Assembly: GCA_903884655.1 (NCBI GenBank)
Contig: CAISFO010000060.1
Span: 62,001-126,000, forward strand
Direction of reading: 5' to 3'
From: an uncultured Holophagaceae bacterium
GTDB lineage: Bacteria; Acidobacteriota; Holophagae; Holophagales; Holophagaceae
DNA length: 64,000 nt
A model generated the notes under the pieces. It did no database searches, was not told where the DNA came from, and worked only from the letters and a program-made list of their open reading frames with translations. A program made the position numbers and the translations under genes. Shown one piece after another: positions 18,282-28,063 of this stretch (positions are counted from its first letter, which is position 1; the number at the start of each line of letters is the position of its first letter).

Positions 18282-18857
18282 ATGGAATCACCCACACTTC
18301 ACCGGCCCACCCACGCCAAGGCGCCGCGGCTCGCCTGGTGGCTGGCCACCGGCTTCGGCAGCGGCTACCTGCGCCCCGCGCCGGGCACCTGGGGCAGCCT
18401 GGCGGGGCTGCTGGCCTGGCTGCTTCTCGCCCACAGCCTGCGACGGGTGCACGCCAGCGCAGCGCCCTGGCTCATGCTGGCGGCGCCACTCCTGCTCACC
18501 CTGATTGCCGTGTGGGTCTCGGACCTGGTGGTGAAGGAGACAGGACTGAAGGACCCCTCCTGCATCGTCATCGACGAGTGGGCGGGCATGTGGTTCGCCC
18601 TCACACCCATGCTCTTCACGGTGGCACCCCAGCCCCTGACGCTCTGGATCCTGCGACTGCTGGTGCCCTTCCTGCTCTTCCGCCTCTTCGACATCTGGAA
18701 GCCGGGCCCTGTGGACGCGGCCCAGAGCCTGCCCGGCGGCTGGGGTGTGGTCCTTGACGATGTGTTGGCGGGCCTGCTGGCCGGGTTGTTCACGCTACCC
18801 CTGGACCGCTGGCTGGGAGCCCAGGCCCTGGCCCATCCGAGTCTCTGGCGGTCCTGA
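18282..18857 (+). CDS. pgpA: Phosphatidylglycerophosphatase A
   Basis: A 191-aa inner-membrane enzyme that dephosphorylates phosphatidylglycerol-phosphate in phospholipid synthesis. The family motifs GTWGSLAG (near residue 32) and the acidic DEWAGMW, plus the LFRLFDIWKPGP stretch, are all present, with about four hydrophobic segments. I start at the ATG at 18282 because upstream sequence is the repeat array, but no stop separates the array from the gene. A longer 317-aa form from the GTG at 17904 is therefore formally possible; it lacks a ribosome binding site. Confidence 0.9.
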   Translation: MESPTLHRPTHAKAPRLAWWLATGFGSGYLRPAPGTWGSLAGLLAWLLLAHSLRRVHASAAPWLMLAAPLLLTLIAVWVSDLVVKETGLKDPSCIVIDEWAGMWFALTPMLFTVAPQPLTLWILRLLVPFLLFRLFDIWKPGPVDAAQSLPGGWGVVLDDVLAGLLAGLFTLPLDRWLGAQALAHPSLWRS

Positions 18858-18941
18858 CGGCACGCAATTCATGCCCAGCACTTCGCCGTCCGGATCCTCC
18901 CCAGCGTTCTCTAGAATGAAGGTTCTCTTCGGACCCGTTCA

Positions 18942-19766
18942 ATGCGTTCCAAGCTAAGCCAGCTTCTCGCCGCGATCCTGTCCCTGCTTCTTGGCGTGTC
19001 CATGCATGGAGGAGACACGCTGCGGGTGGGCGGATCGGGGGTGGCCCTCGGGGGTCTGAGGGTGCTGGCGAAGGCCTATGAACGGCGCCATCCCGGCCTC
19101 TCGATTCTGGTCCTCCCGAGCATCGGCAGTACCGGCGGGATCAGGGCCGTGCAGGACGGGAAACTGGACCTCGGTTGTTCCGCCCGCCCGCTCCAGCCAG
19201 AGGAAAGAGCCCAGGGGCTGAACGAGATTCCCTGGGTCACCACCGCCTTCGTGTTCGCCACGCACGCCACGACGGCCTTGGAAGCATTGACGCTGGCCGA
19301 GGTGGAAGCCATCTACGCGGGTCGGCGCACCACCTGGCGGGACGGACGCCCCATCCGTCTGGTGCTGCGGCCAAGGTCCGACACCAGCTTCGCCTACCTT
19401 GCGGAGACCACGCCAGGCATGCGGGCGGCCCTCGCCCAGTCCCAGGCCCGCCAGGGCGTGGCGGTGGGCGTCACCGATCAGGAGGCGCTTGCGGAGCTGG
19501 AACGCACACCAGGTTCCTTCGGCACCACTGTCCTGGGCCTGGTTCTGACCGAAGACCGGCGGGTGCAGATCCTCACCTTGAACGGGAAGAAGCCCACGGA
19601 GCCAGGGTACCCCCTCGCCCTCATGGTGAACCTGATCCACCGGCCCGATGCCTCTGCCGCAGCCCTGGGCTTCCTCGGCTTCCTTCGCTCGAAGGAGGGC
19701 CTGGACCTGGCACTGCGGTCGGGGTACCGGCCCGTCCCCGCGGCGCCCCTGGACGGAAAGAGCTAG
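18942..19766 (+). CDS. PstS-like periplasmic substrate-binding protein
   Basis: A 274-aa protein with a signal peptide (about 1-24) and a PBP-like fold. The motif pattern GSGVALGGLRVLAKAYERRHP, then PSIGSTGGIRAV, matches the phosphate-binding loops of PstS-type proteins. It would bind phosphate or a related anion in the periplasm. No PstC/A/B genes are near; instead a hybrid histidine kinase follows 3 bp later. This suggests a ligand-sensing role with the kinase rather than uptake. Confidence 0.85.
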   Translation: MRSKLSQLLAAILSLLLGVSMHGGDTLRVGGSGVALGGLRVLAKAYERRHPGLSILVLPSIGSTGGIRAVQDGKLDLGCSARPLQPEERAQGLNEIPWVTTAFVFATHATTALEALTLAEVEAIYAGRRTTWRDGRPIRLVLRPRSDTSFAYLAETTPGMRAALAQSQARQGVAVGVTDQEALAELERTPGSFGTTVLGLVLTEDRRVQILTLNGKKPTEPGYPLALMVNLIHRPDASAAALGFLGFLRSKEGLDLALRSGYRPVPAAPLDGKS

Positions 19767-19769
19767 CCC

Positions 19770-21773
19770 ATGCCCGGCAGCCGGTCTCCCGTCAGCAAGG
19801 CCGTGCTGAGGCAGCTGAACCGGCTGGCCCTGGTGGCGGCCATCGTGGTGACCCTGCTCATCCCTTCCCTTTATGTCACCCTCTCCATTCGCGCCACCCA
19901 CACGTCTCTGGGCCTGGAAACCGCCCAGACGGCCCGCGCCCTCGAACGGATCGTGATGGACCGGCCCGAGCTCTGGGACTACGAAACCCTGCGCATCCAG
20001 GAGCTCATCGACAAGCCCATCCTGACCGGTGAGCCCGAGGATCGGAGGGCCCTCGCGCTCCAGGGGAGGGAGCTGGCCCGTACGGACTTCAGGGCCCCTT
20101 GGCCGACCCTGCGGTGGACTCTGTCCATCCATGATTCCGGCCGCGTGGTGGGCACTCTGGAGGCTTCCCGATCCATCCGCCCCATCCTGCTGCGAACCGG
20201 GTTGATTACTCTGGTGAGCGCCCTCGTGGGCTGGGGACTCTACCTCGTGTTCCGGCTCCTGCCGATCCGCTCCCTGGGCCAGGCCCTCGCGGACCTCGCG
20301 AACGAGCGCCGGACCATCGCTGCCACCCTGCGGGCCATCCCCGATGGCATCGTTGCTGCGGATGGGGAAGGGCGAGTGATCTTCCTGAACCCCACCGCGG
20401 AGGTGTTCCTGGGCTGGACCACCGAGCGCGCCGCTGGCCATGCCCTCACGGAGGTCTATCCGGTGCTCCGGCCCGGGGAGCCCGGGTGCGGCCTCCAGGG
20501 TGACCGGGCGGAACTCCGGCGGCCTGGTCGCCCCCTTGCCATCCTCGAGGAGCGCTTCTCGCCGCTGCCCCCAGAAGGCCTGGGCCGGGCCGGGCGGGTC
20601 ATCGTGTTCCGCGACATCACTACCCAGCTGAAGTCGGATGCCGAGTTGTTGCGCGGCCGCCAGATCGAATCCCTGGGCGTACTCGCGGGTGGCATCGCCC
20701 ACGACTTCAACAACTACCTTTCAGCCATCCTGGGGAACATCTCCATGGCGCGGCAGGATCTCCCCGAGGATGGCCGGGCCTCCGACCGCCTCGCCGAAGC
20801 CATCAAGGCTACGGACCGGGCCCGCGCCCTGTCTCTGAAACTCCTGACCTTCGCCAAGGGGGGCGACCCGGCAAGGAAGGTGGTGGACCTGGCGCCCCTG
20901 GTGCAGGAGGCGGTCCAGTTCGCCACCCATGGAACGGCCGTTCGCTTCAGCTGCACCATCCAGGAAGGTCTGCTGAAGGCGGAGGTGGATGAGGGCCTCT
21001 TCTCCCAGGTGATCCACAACCTCGTCATCAACTCGGTGCAGGCCATGCAGGGCCATGGCCAGATCCACTTCCGCCTCGAGAATCTCCTGGTCGAGGCCGG
21101 CGAGGTGATGAACCTCCAGCCAGGTCGATATCTGCGGGTGAGCCTCAAGGATTCGGGTCCCGGCATCCCCGAAGCCATCCTGCCCCGCATCTTCGAGCCC
21201 TACTTCACCACCAAGGACGCTGGCCACGGGCTGGGCCTCGCCAGCTGCTACAACATCATGAAGGCTCATGGCGGCAAGATCATCGCCGAATCCGAGCCCG
21301 GCAGTGGGGCCATGTTCCTCGTCTATGTCCCGGCCACGAACAAGGAGCTGGATCCCAGGCCCGCAGCCCTGCCCGCCCCGCTGCCCCAGGGGCAGGGCCG
21401 GGTCCTCGTGATGGAGGACGACCCCGTGCTGCAGGAGATCGCCGCGGAGATGCTACGCCGCCTCGGCTTCACCGCCCACACCTGTGCGGATGGCGAGAGC
21501 GCGATCCAGGCTTATGCCCAGTCCATGAAGGACGGCCACCCCTTTGCCGCGGTGCTCATGGACCTCACCATTCCCGGCGGCATGGGCGGGCGTGAGGCCG
21601 CCACCCGCATCCTGGCCCTGGCACCCCAGGCTCGCCTCATCGTCTCCAGTGGCTACTCGGTGGATCCAGTGATGGCCCGGCCGGGCAACTACGGCTTCCA
21701 GGGTGTGCTCCCCAAGCCCTACAGCCTGGCGGACCTGAGCCGGGTCCTGAGCGAAGTGGTCATCGGAGCCTAG
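19770..21773 (+). CDS. Membrane hybrid histidine kinase with PAS and receiver domains
   Basis: A 667-aa protein. TM helix 1 at about 19-40, a short periplasmic region, TM helix 2 at about 145-165. PAS domain at about 180-290 (IPDGIVAADGEGRVIFLN). Kinase core with phospho-acceptor His near residue 311 (GGIAHDFNNYLSAILGN) and ATP-binding motifs DSGPGIP and GHGLGLA. C-terminal receiver domain with Asp near 598 (VLMDLTIPGG). No output domain, so phosphate must pass to another protein. Its ATG is 3 bp after the PstS-like gene, strongly suggesting co-translation. The last 4 bp overlap the convergent XPB gene. Confidence 0.92.
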   Translation: MPGSRSPVSKAVLRQLNRLALVAAIVVTLLIPSLYVTLSIRATHTSLGLETAQTARALERIVMDRPELWDYETLRIQELIDKPILTGEPEDRRALALQGRELARTDFRAPWPTLRWTLSIHDSGRVVGTLEASRSIRPILLRTGLITLVSALVGWGLYLVFRLLPIRSLGQALADLANERRTIAATLRAIPDGIVAADGEGRVIFLNPTAEVFLGWTTERAAGHALTEVYPVLRPGEPGCGLQGDRAELRRPGRPLAILEERFSPLPPEGLGRAGRVIVFRDITTQLKSDAELLRGRQIESLGVLAGGIAHDFNNYLSAILGNISMARQDLPEDGRASDRLAEAIKATDRARALSLKLLTFAKGGDPARKVVDLAPLVQEAVQFATHGTAVRFSCTIQEGLLKAEVDEGLFSQVIHNLVINSVQAMQGHGQIHFRLENLLVEAGEVMNLQPGRYLRVSLKDSGPGIPEAILPRIFEPYFTTKDAGHGLGLASCYNIMKAHGGKIIAESEPGSGAMFLVYVPATNKELDPRPAALPAPLPQGQGRVLVMEDDPVLQEIAAEMLRRLGFTAHTCADGESAIQAYAQSMKDGHPFAAVLMDLTIPGGMGGREAATRILALAPQARLIVSSGYSVDPVMARPGNYGFQGVLPKPYSLADLSRVLSEVVIGA

Positions 21774-23587
21774 CCTTCCTGCGGGAGCGGGTGGGCCGTC
21801 TCCGTGAGCAGCTGCTTCCAGACGAGGGGCTCGCTGAGCTGGTGGTGCTCGTTGAAGCGGCGGCTCTCGATGAGGTAGCGGTAGCCCTGCTCCGTGAGGA
21901 AGAGCTGGCGGTTGCGGGCGAACTCCTGCTCGGTGGTCTCGCTGCTGATGAGCGAATAGAAGTAGCTCAGGTTCTTGTCGCCCTTGGGGCGCAGGATGCG
22001 CCCCAGGCGCTGGGCCTCCTCCTGCCGGGACCCGAACGTGCCACTCATCTGGATGGCCACGGAGGCGTCCGGCAGGTCGATGGCGAAGTTGGCCACCTTG
22101 CTCACGATGAGCACACGGAGCTGGCCCTCGCGGAACTGCCGGAAGAGCACTTCCCGCTCCTTCTCTGGCGTCTGGCCCGTGAGCACAGGGGCGTTCAGGC
22201 GCTCACCGATGATGCGCAGCTGCTCGAGATACTGGCCGATGATGAGGATGTTGTCCTTGGGGTGCCCCGCCAGCAGCTCGTCCATCACCGCCATCTTCAG
22301 GCTGTTCTCGGAGGCGATGCGGAACCGCTGGCGCTGATCGGCCACGGCGTATTCCATGCGCTCCACCATGGGCAGGGGCACGCGGATTTCCAGGCAGTGG
22401 GCCGTGGCGATGAAGCCGTCCTTCTCCAGCATCTTCCAGGGCACGTCCACGCGCTTGGGGCCGATGAGGCTGAAGACGTCCTCCTCCTTGCCGTCCTCCC
22501 GCACCAGGGTGGCCGTGAGGCCCAGACGCCGCTTGGCCTGCAGCTCAGCCACGGCGCGGAAGACCGGCGCCGGCAGCATGTGCACCTCGTCGTAGATCAC
22601 CAGCCCCCAGTTGGCCGCCTCGAAAAGCTTGAAGTGCTCGAAGGGGCCGGTCTTGCTGCGGCGGTAGGTGAGGATCTGGTAGGTGGCGATGGTGACGGGC
22701 TTGATTTCCTTGGTGTCGCCGGTGTAGAGGCCCACCTGGTCCTCGGTGAGCGTGGTCTTGTCCAGCAGCTCCTGTTTCCACTGCTTCACGGCGGTGCCAT
22801 TGGTGGTGAGCACCAGGGTGTGAGTCTGCAGGCTCTTCATGCAGCCGATGCCGATGACGGTCTTGCCCGCGCCGCAGGGCAGCACCAGCACACCGGCGCC
22901 GCCATCGGGCCCACCCCCGGCGTGGAACACGTCCACGGCAGCCTGCTGGTAGGGGCGCAGGCCGAAGGGCTTGCCGTTCTGCAGGAGGGTCGGCGCCAGC
23001 TCGAAGGGCAGCGGATCCCCGGGCTTGTAGCCCGCCATGTCCTGCACGGGATGGCCCAGGCGGATGAGCTGCAGCTTCACCTCGCCACGCATGCCGGTGT
23101 TCAGGTAGATGCCCTTGTCGTCCGGATAGGGTTCCGCCAGCAGGCCCTGCAGGGATTTCTGGTTCTCCAGTTCCCAGAAGAGGCCCCGGTCATCCATTTC
23201 CAGGGCCAGGCGGTCGCCCTTGGCCACCAGGCGCAGTTTGCCATAGCGGGTGCCGTGGTCCTCGATCTCCTGCAGCAGGTTCTGGGGAACGGGGTATTTC
23301 GACCAGTTGTTGAGGGTGTCGATCATCTCCTCGCAACTCACCCCCGAGGCCGAGGCGTTCCACAAGCTCAGCGGTGTGATGCGGTAGGTATGAATGTGCT
23401 CGGGACTCTTCACCAGCTCGGCGAAGCGGGCCAGCTCGTCCCGCACCTGCTCGAATTGGGGGTGCGCCACCTCGAGCAGCAGCGTGCGATCGCTCTGGAC
23501 GATCAGGGGATTGTCGGGACGGACGGCGATCACGGTGGCGGGAGACCTAAACCTTTGAGCGTAGTGGGGGCGGAGGGGGTGGGTCAA
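21770..23587 (-). CDS. Bacterial XPB/RAD25-like DNA helicase
   Basis: A 605-aa superfamily 2 helicase. Residues 1-200 form an N-terminal helicase-associated domain. Walker A is PCGAGKTVIG near 250, motif II DEVH (VIYDEVHMLPA), motif III GLTATLVREDG, and motif VI QRLGRILRPKGD. The C-terminus (SYFYSLISSETTEQEFARNR) is typical of XPB. It should unwind DNA during repair. The gene is convergent with the hybrid kinase gene (4-bp overlap). An XPB-N/WYL-type protein is encoded 7 kb away at 30.7 kb. Confidence 0.93.
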   Translation of the reverse strand: MTHPLRPHYAQRFRSPATVIAVRPDNPLIVQSDRTLLLEVAHPQFEQVRDELARFAELVKSPEHIHTYRITPLSLWNASASGVSCEEMIDTLNNWSKYPVPQNLLQEIEDHGTRYGKLRLVAKGDRLALEMDDRGLFWELENQKSLQGLLAEPYPDDKGIYLNTGMRGEVKLQLIRLGHPVQDMAGYKPGDPLPFELAPTLLQNGKPFGLRPYQQAAVDVFHAGGGPDGGAGVLVLPCGAGKTVIGIGCMKSLQTHTLVLTTNGTAVKQWKQELLDKTTLTEDQVGLYTGDTKEIKPVTIATYQILTYRRSKTGPFEHFKLFEAANWGLVIYDEVHMLPAPVFRAVAELQAKRRLGLTATLVREDGKEEDVFSLIGPKRVDVPWKMLEKDGFIATAHCLEIRVPLPMVERMEYAVADQRQRFRIASENSLKMAVMDELLAGHPKDNILIIGQYLEQLRIIGERLNAPVLTGQTPEKEREVLFRQFREGQLRVLIVSKVANFAIDLPDASVAIQMSGTFGSRQEEAQRLGRILRPKGDKNLSYFYSLISSETTEQEFARNRQLFLTEQGYRYLIESRRFNEHHQLSEPLVWKQLLTETAHPLPQEG

Positions 23588-23606
23588 TGAAGGCTTGCGG
23601 GACTCC

Positions 23607-23745
23607 AGGCTTCAGGCTCCAGGAAGGAATGGACCGTGGGTTGTTGATCGACCGCCCGAAACACTACGGACCAAAGGAGAACCAGGAGGCGGCCCCGGGC
23701 CGCCACCAACCTTGTCTGGAGCCTGAGGTCAGGAGCCGGAAGCCT
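23607..23745. repeat. Palindromic intergenic element, copy B
   Basis: About 139 bp. The left arm aggcttcaggctccagg is mirrored on the right by ctggagcctgag and ggaagcctg. The inner hairpin ggcggcc-ccg-ggccgcc is a perfect 7-bp stem. It shares aggaag, accgtgg, gatcgaccg, accaaagga and the hairpin with copies A and C. It sits between divergent genes. Confidence 0.65.
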
Positions 23746-23861
23746 GAACCTTCAAATATTCCGCAACACAATGGGTCCGGAGAGACACTAATATCGTGGT
23801 CCCCCCCGGAGGGGACCAGTTTCCTGTTCAGACATCCGGCCTTCCTCGATTGGGATCCGCC

Positions 23862-26800
23862 ATGGGCACGCTTGCCACTCGACTCCTGGCTGCATTCACC
23901 CTGCTGTTCTCCCTGCCACTCCTGGGCCAGGAGACGACCCCCACAGCCCGCTTCAAGATCAACTACAAGCGCTTCACCCGGGGCAAGAACGCCAAAGTGC
24001 AGGACGAGGCCGCAGGACGGCTGGAGTGGTTCCGGGAGCGCATGGGGGGCGCCCTGGGCCCCGATTTCGCGGATCGCCTGCTCAGCCAGGCGGAGCTTGA
24101 GCGCGCCAAATATCCCTCCCAGTTCCCCGTGGCAGGCGGGCCCCTGCGACCCCTGGCGGCCAGCGGCACCACCTGGGTGTCCCTGGGACCGACCAGCTCG
24201 AATTTCACCCAGAACGGCGTCCAGCTCGCCAAGGTGGACAGCGGGCGGCTGCGGGTCATCCTGCCCGACCCATCGGACGGCACCGGCAATACGGTCCTGC
24301 TGCTGGCGGCCGGGGGCGGGCTATGGAAGACCACGGATTTCCTGAATGCCAACCCAGTCTGGACCGCTCTGACGGATTTCGTCGGAAGCAACATGTCCGG
24401 TTCGGCCGCGTTCGGGCGGACCAGCAGCACCCTCTACGTGGGCGCGGGCGACCCCTTCGACGCCGGGGTGGGCGGCTTCATGATCAAGTCGGTCAACGGG
24501 GGGACCACCTGGACCAACCACGTGGCGCTCGGCGCGGCGACCCTGGTCACCGAGGTGAAAGTGGACATCAGCCAGGGCGGCGGCCAGACCAGCGACATCG
24601 TGCTGGTGGGCACGGATGTGGGCCTCTACCGTTCCATCGATGGCGGCACCTCCTACTCCGCCGTGACCAGCGCCCCGGGCCTGGTCTGGAGCATCGTGAA
24701 TACCTCGGCAGGCTGGCTGCTGAGCACCGTCGCCAACAACGGGGCAGGCACCCTGCTGCTGAGCACCAACCATGGAGCCACCTGGTCCGCCATTTCCAAC
24801 TCGGGGTCGGTCTATTCCGGAGCCGGTCGCACCACCCTGGCCGTCGGCGCCCCGGGCGACGCGATCGTGTACGCCTTCGCCGCCACGGCAGGAACAGGCC
24901 CCTTCCAGGAGTCGGACCAGAAGGACCTCTACCGTTCGATTGACGGGGGACAGACCTGGACCGCCAAGGGCCTCAACGCCAAGGTGGCGATCAACGCTGC
25001 GGGCAACGCCGACCAGCCGAACATGGACCTCATGCATGGCCAGGCCTGGTACAATCAGATGATCCTGGTGGATCCCTCCGATGCCTCCAAGAACACCCTC
25101 TACCTGGGTGGCGATCTTTCTTCGGCCAGGAGCACGGATGGCGGCACCACCTGGACCCTCATCAGCAACTGGCTGCCCGACCCCACCAGCGGCACCGGAT
25201 CCTTGCCTTACATCCACGCGGATTTCCACTGTGCGGCCTACTCGAATTTCGGGGGCAGCGCCCGGCTCTATTTCGGCGGAGATGGTGGCATCTTCACCAG
25301 CACCAATGCCGGAGCCAGCTGGGACGACACCAAGAACAAGGGGCTCGTGAACCACCTGCTCTACACCCTGGTGTCGAACCCGGCCACCTCCGGCAGCGTG
25401 CTCACCGGCATGCAGGACCTCGGCATCCGGCTGAGGGAGGGCACGACGCCGGTGTTCAACCAGGTCCAGGGCGGCGATGGCTTCGGCATCGGCTGGAGCC
25501 AGACCGGCAATGCCATGTCCCTGGGCAGCTATGTCTACAACGCCATCGTGGCCTGCACGGCCAATCCTCCGGATGACCAGGCCAAGTTCAACGATTTCAC
25601 CTCTGGTCTCGGACACACCGGGGGAGGCACGGGCTCCACAGTCGACAACGGCGCCAGCTACTACTTCGTCACACCCGTCAATGCGCCCCCGGGATCCGCC
25701 GATCCCAGCGGCCAGGTCTTCTTCACGTACGGGAATTCCAACAATGGCCTGAGCGGCTCCCCCAGCGCGGGCCCGAACAGCGGCAAGATCTTCAGGAGTT
25801 CCGGAACCGGGTGGACCACCATTGCCACGCCCGGCTCGAGCGGCATGACCGCGAACCGCTTTGTCCGCGCGGTGAGTCATGGCATCGGCGTCAGCCCCGT
25901 GGACCTGCAGCACATCGCCGCCGCTGAAAATGGTGGCAACGTGCTCTACACCACCAATGGCGGCAGCTCCTGGACCGAGGTCTACCTCGGCTCCAGCGGC
26001 ACCGACGGCGTGGTCCCGGGCTGGCTCGGGTTCAACGCCAATGTCGCCTGGGCCAACAACAACCTTCTCTACATCTGCTCGGAAGTCGTCACGGCCGGGG
26101 CCATCCGTCTGGCCAAGTCCTCCAACGGGGGTGCCACCTGGATCCGGGCTGACGGGGGACTCCCCGATGTGCCCATCACCAAGCTCGCCGTGGATCCCGG
26201 TGATGCCACCGGCAACACCGTGTATGCCGCCACCTGGATCGGTGTCTACCGCACCACCAACGGCGGTACCGCCTGGTCCCCATGGGGCACCGGCCTCCCC
26301 CAGGGACGGGTCACCGATATCTGGGTGGCCCCCAACAGTGCCACCATACGCGTGGCGACCTGGGGTCGCGGGGTCTGGGAACTTGCCAGCCCTGTCTCCG
26401 GCCCCACTGTGATCCTTGCGCCCACAACCGCGGTCCTGGTCTACAACGGCACCCAGGCCTTCACCCCCACCGTCGCAGGCGGCACCACCAACACCGTGAC
26501 CTGGTCAGCCACCTCGGGGGCCATCGCCGCCGGGCCCACCGGCTCAGGCGTGGCCCACACCTACACCGCGCCCGCCGCCGGCACCACAGACACCGTCACC
26601 GCCACCACCGTGGACACGCCCCAGGCCCAGGCTTCGGCGGCCATCACGCTGGTGGCGCCTGCGGCCGTGACCGTGGCCGTAAGTCCGGCCTCGGTGGACC
26701 TCATGACCACCACGGGGTCCCAGCAGTTCCTGGCCTCCGTCAGCGCCGGTGGCGCCCCCCTGACCAACAGTGCCGTCACCTGGAGCGTCACCGGAGGCGT

Positions 26801-27323
26801 CGGCCTCAGCGGCACAGGCCTCTTCAGTGCGGGCAGTCTGGCGGCCGGCCCCTATACCATCACAGCCACCAGCGCCGCGGCCTCCAGCCAAACGGGTACC
26901 GCTACCGTGACACTGCTGGCCCCAGCTTCCGTCACCGTGACCGTCAGCCCACTCGCGGTCACTTTGGGCACCAACGGCTCCCACCAGTTCACCGCCACGG
27001 TCACCGGTCCTTCGCTGTCCGCCAACAAGGCTGTCGCCTGGTCCACGAGTGGCGGCGGAACCATCACATCCGCGGGCCTGTTCACGGCCTCCACGGCCGT
27101 GGGCTCTCCCTTCACCATCACGGCCACCAACACTTTTTCGGGTGCCGTGGGCACCGCCACCGTCAATGTGGTCACCCTGGACCTCAATGGTGACGGCACG
27201 GTGAGCCCTCTGGACCTGCTCACGTTCGCCAAGTACTACGGCACCACCAATGCCAGCTGCCTCCTCAGCGGAGACAGCACCGTGAGCGATGCGGATCTGG
27301 CCATCCTCCTGGCCGGCATGTGA
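23862..27323 (+). CDS. Giant secreted Asp-box beta-propeller protein with Ig-like repeats and C-terminal dockerin
   Basis: A 1153-aa protein from the ATG at 23862, with a signal peptide to about residue 22. Residues about 80-840 carry at least nine Asp-box motifs (for example VNGGTTW, IDGGTSY, TNHGATW, TDGGTTW, SNGGATW), as in sialidase, GH74 and sortilin-type propellers. Three Ig-like (Big_2-like) domains follow at about 850-1100. The C-terminus (about 1106-1153) is a dockerin: DLNGDGTVSPLDLL is a full calcium loop, the second (SGDSTVSDADLAIL) is partial. It could be a glycosidase or a binding protein; no catalytic pair is evident to me. The next gene, 11 bp later, encodes a possible cohesin-like partner. 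Confidence 0.8.
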   Translation: MGTLATRLLAAFTLLFSLPLLGQETTPTARFKINYKRFTRGKNAKVQDEAAGRLEWFRERMGGALGPDFADRLLSQAELERAKYPSQFPVAGGPLRPLAASGTTWVSLGPTSSNFTQNGVQLAKVDSGRLRVILPDPSDGTGNTVLLLAAGGGLWKTTDFLNANPVWTALTDFVGSNMSGSAAFGRTSSTLYVGAGDPFDAGVGGFMIKSVNGGTTWTNHVALGAATLVTEVKVDISQGGGQTSDIVLVGTDVGLYRSIDGGTSYSAVTSAPGLVWSIVNTSAGWLLSTVANNGAGTLLLSTNHGATWSAISNSGSVYSGAGRTTLAVGAPGDAIVYAFAATAGTGPFQESDQKDLYRSIDGGQTWTAKGLNAKVAINAAGNADQPNMDLMHGQAWYNQMILVDPSDASKNTLYLGGDLSSARSTDGGTTWTLISNWLPDPTSGTGSLPYIHADFHCAAYSNFGGSARLYFGGDGGIFTSTNAGASWDDTKNKGLVNHLLYTLVSNPATSGSVLTGMQDLGIRLREGTTPVFNQVQGGDGFGIGWSQTGNAMSLGSYVYNAIVACTANPPDDQAKFNDFTSGLGHTGGGTGSTVDNGASYYFVTPVNAPPGSADPSGQVFFTYGNSNNGLSGSPSAGPNSGKIFRSSGTGWTTIATPGSSGMTANRFVRAVSHGIGVSPVDLQHIAAAENGGNVLYTTNGGSSWTEVYLGSSGTDGVVPGWLGFNANVAWANNNLLYICSEVVTAGAIRLAKSSNGGATWIRADGGLPDVPITKLAVDPGDATGNTVYAATWIGVYRTTNGGTAWSPWGTGLPQGRVTDIWVAPNSATIRVATWGRGVWELASPVSGPTVILAPTTAVLVYNGTQAFTPTVAGGTTNTVTWSATSGAIAAGPTGSGVAHTYTAPAAGTTDTVTATTVDTPQAQASAAITLVAPAAVTVAVSPASVDLMTTTGSQQFLASVSAGGAPLTNSAVTWSVTGGVGLSGTGLFSAGSLAAGPYTITATSAAASSQTGTATVTLLAPASVTVTVSPLAVTLGTNGSHQFTATVTGPSLSANKAVAWSTSGGGTITSAGLFTASTAVGSPFTITATNTFSGAVGTATVNVVTLDLNGDGTVSPLDLLTFAKYYGTTNASCLLSGDSTVSDADLAILLAGM

Positions 27324-27334
27324 GGGAGACGACC

Positions 27335-27931
27335 ATGACCACTTCTGCGCGATTCCTGGGATTGGCCGCCCTCGGGCTGGTGGCCATCCTGGGCTGCAAG
27401 GACACCGGCAGCACCTCGGCCTCGTCGAACCCTTCCACGCCCACCGCCACCACTCTTGCCTATGTGGACCCCACCGCCGGCACCTACCTGCTGAAGAAGA
27501 ACACCACCCTGTCGACCACCTCCCACCTGGTCCTGGATCTGGTGGGCCCCGCCGCCACCACGGGGTCCGGCATCAGCGCCACCTTCAGCGCGGACACGGC
27601 CAAGGTCACCTGGACCAACGTATCGGCCCTCGATCCGGCCAATACTTTGGTCCAGGGCGGTGGCACCTTCAACCTCGGCTCCGCCCCCCAGATCCTGAAG
27701 GGCAAGGTCGTAGGCAGCACCCTCCAGGTGGCCGCCGCGCAGAAGGGCATCGGCAGTCCGGTGTCGCTCAATGGCCCTCTGCTCCGCATCGCCCTCGACC
27801 TCAAGGCTTCCCAAGCCACTGGAGCCGTGGCCTTTTCGGCGCCCTCGGCCAACCACCAGAGCCAGCTCCTTGACGCCACAGGCAACCTGGTGGATATCAC
27901 GGTGACCGTCGGTACACTGACGGCCCAGTAA
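27335..27931 (+). CDS. Small lipoprotein with a possible cohesin-like domain
   Basis: A 198-aa protein starting at the ATG at 27335 with GGGAG upstream. Signal peptide with lipobox (VAILGCKD), so it should be lipid-anchored. The remaining beta-rich domain (about 45-198) follows the usual cohesin order: a strand with VTWTNVSALDP, a middle strand with GSTLQVAAAQKG, a strand LLRIALDLKAS and a last hairpin LLDATGNLVDITVTVG. This resembles cohesin domains by shape, not by a strong signature. It follows the dockerin-bearing gene directly, which supports a receptor role, but the call is inferred. Confidence 0.55.
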   Translation: MTTSARFLGLAALGLVAILGCKDTGSTSASSNPSTPTATTLAYVDPTAGTYLLKKNTTLSTTSHLVLDLVGPAATTGSGISATFSADTAKVTWTNVSALDPANTLVQGGGTFNLGSAPQILKGKVVGSTLQVAAAQKGIGSPVSLNGPLLRIALDLKASQATGAVAFSAPSANHQSQLLDATGNLVDITVTVGTLTAQ

Positions 27932-28063
27932 CACACCCAAGGCGAGTGTCTGGACCCAGTCGGGGCCGGGTTGACCTGTGTGGGCAGCAGGTTTGAGGTA
28001 TGGTGAGTGGATCACTATCCACGAATCCGCTGCACTCCCAGGGGTGTAATCGCCGGAGTCACC

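Noticed and set aside
17904-18857. 317-aa ORF joining 23-residue repeats to PgpA as one protein
   Set aside because: The upstream GTG lacks a ribosome binding site, and both strands are open over the array because the period is a multiple of three; the ATG at 18282 starts close before the PgpA domain.
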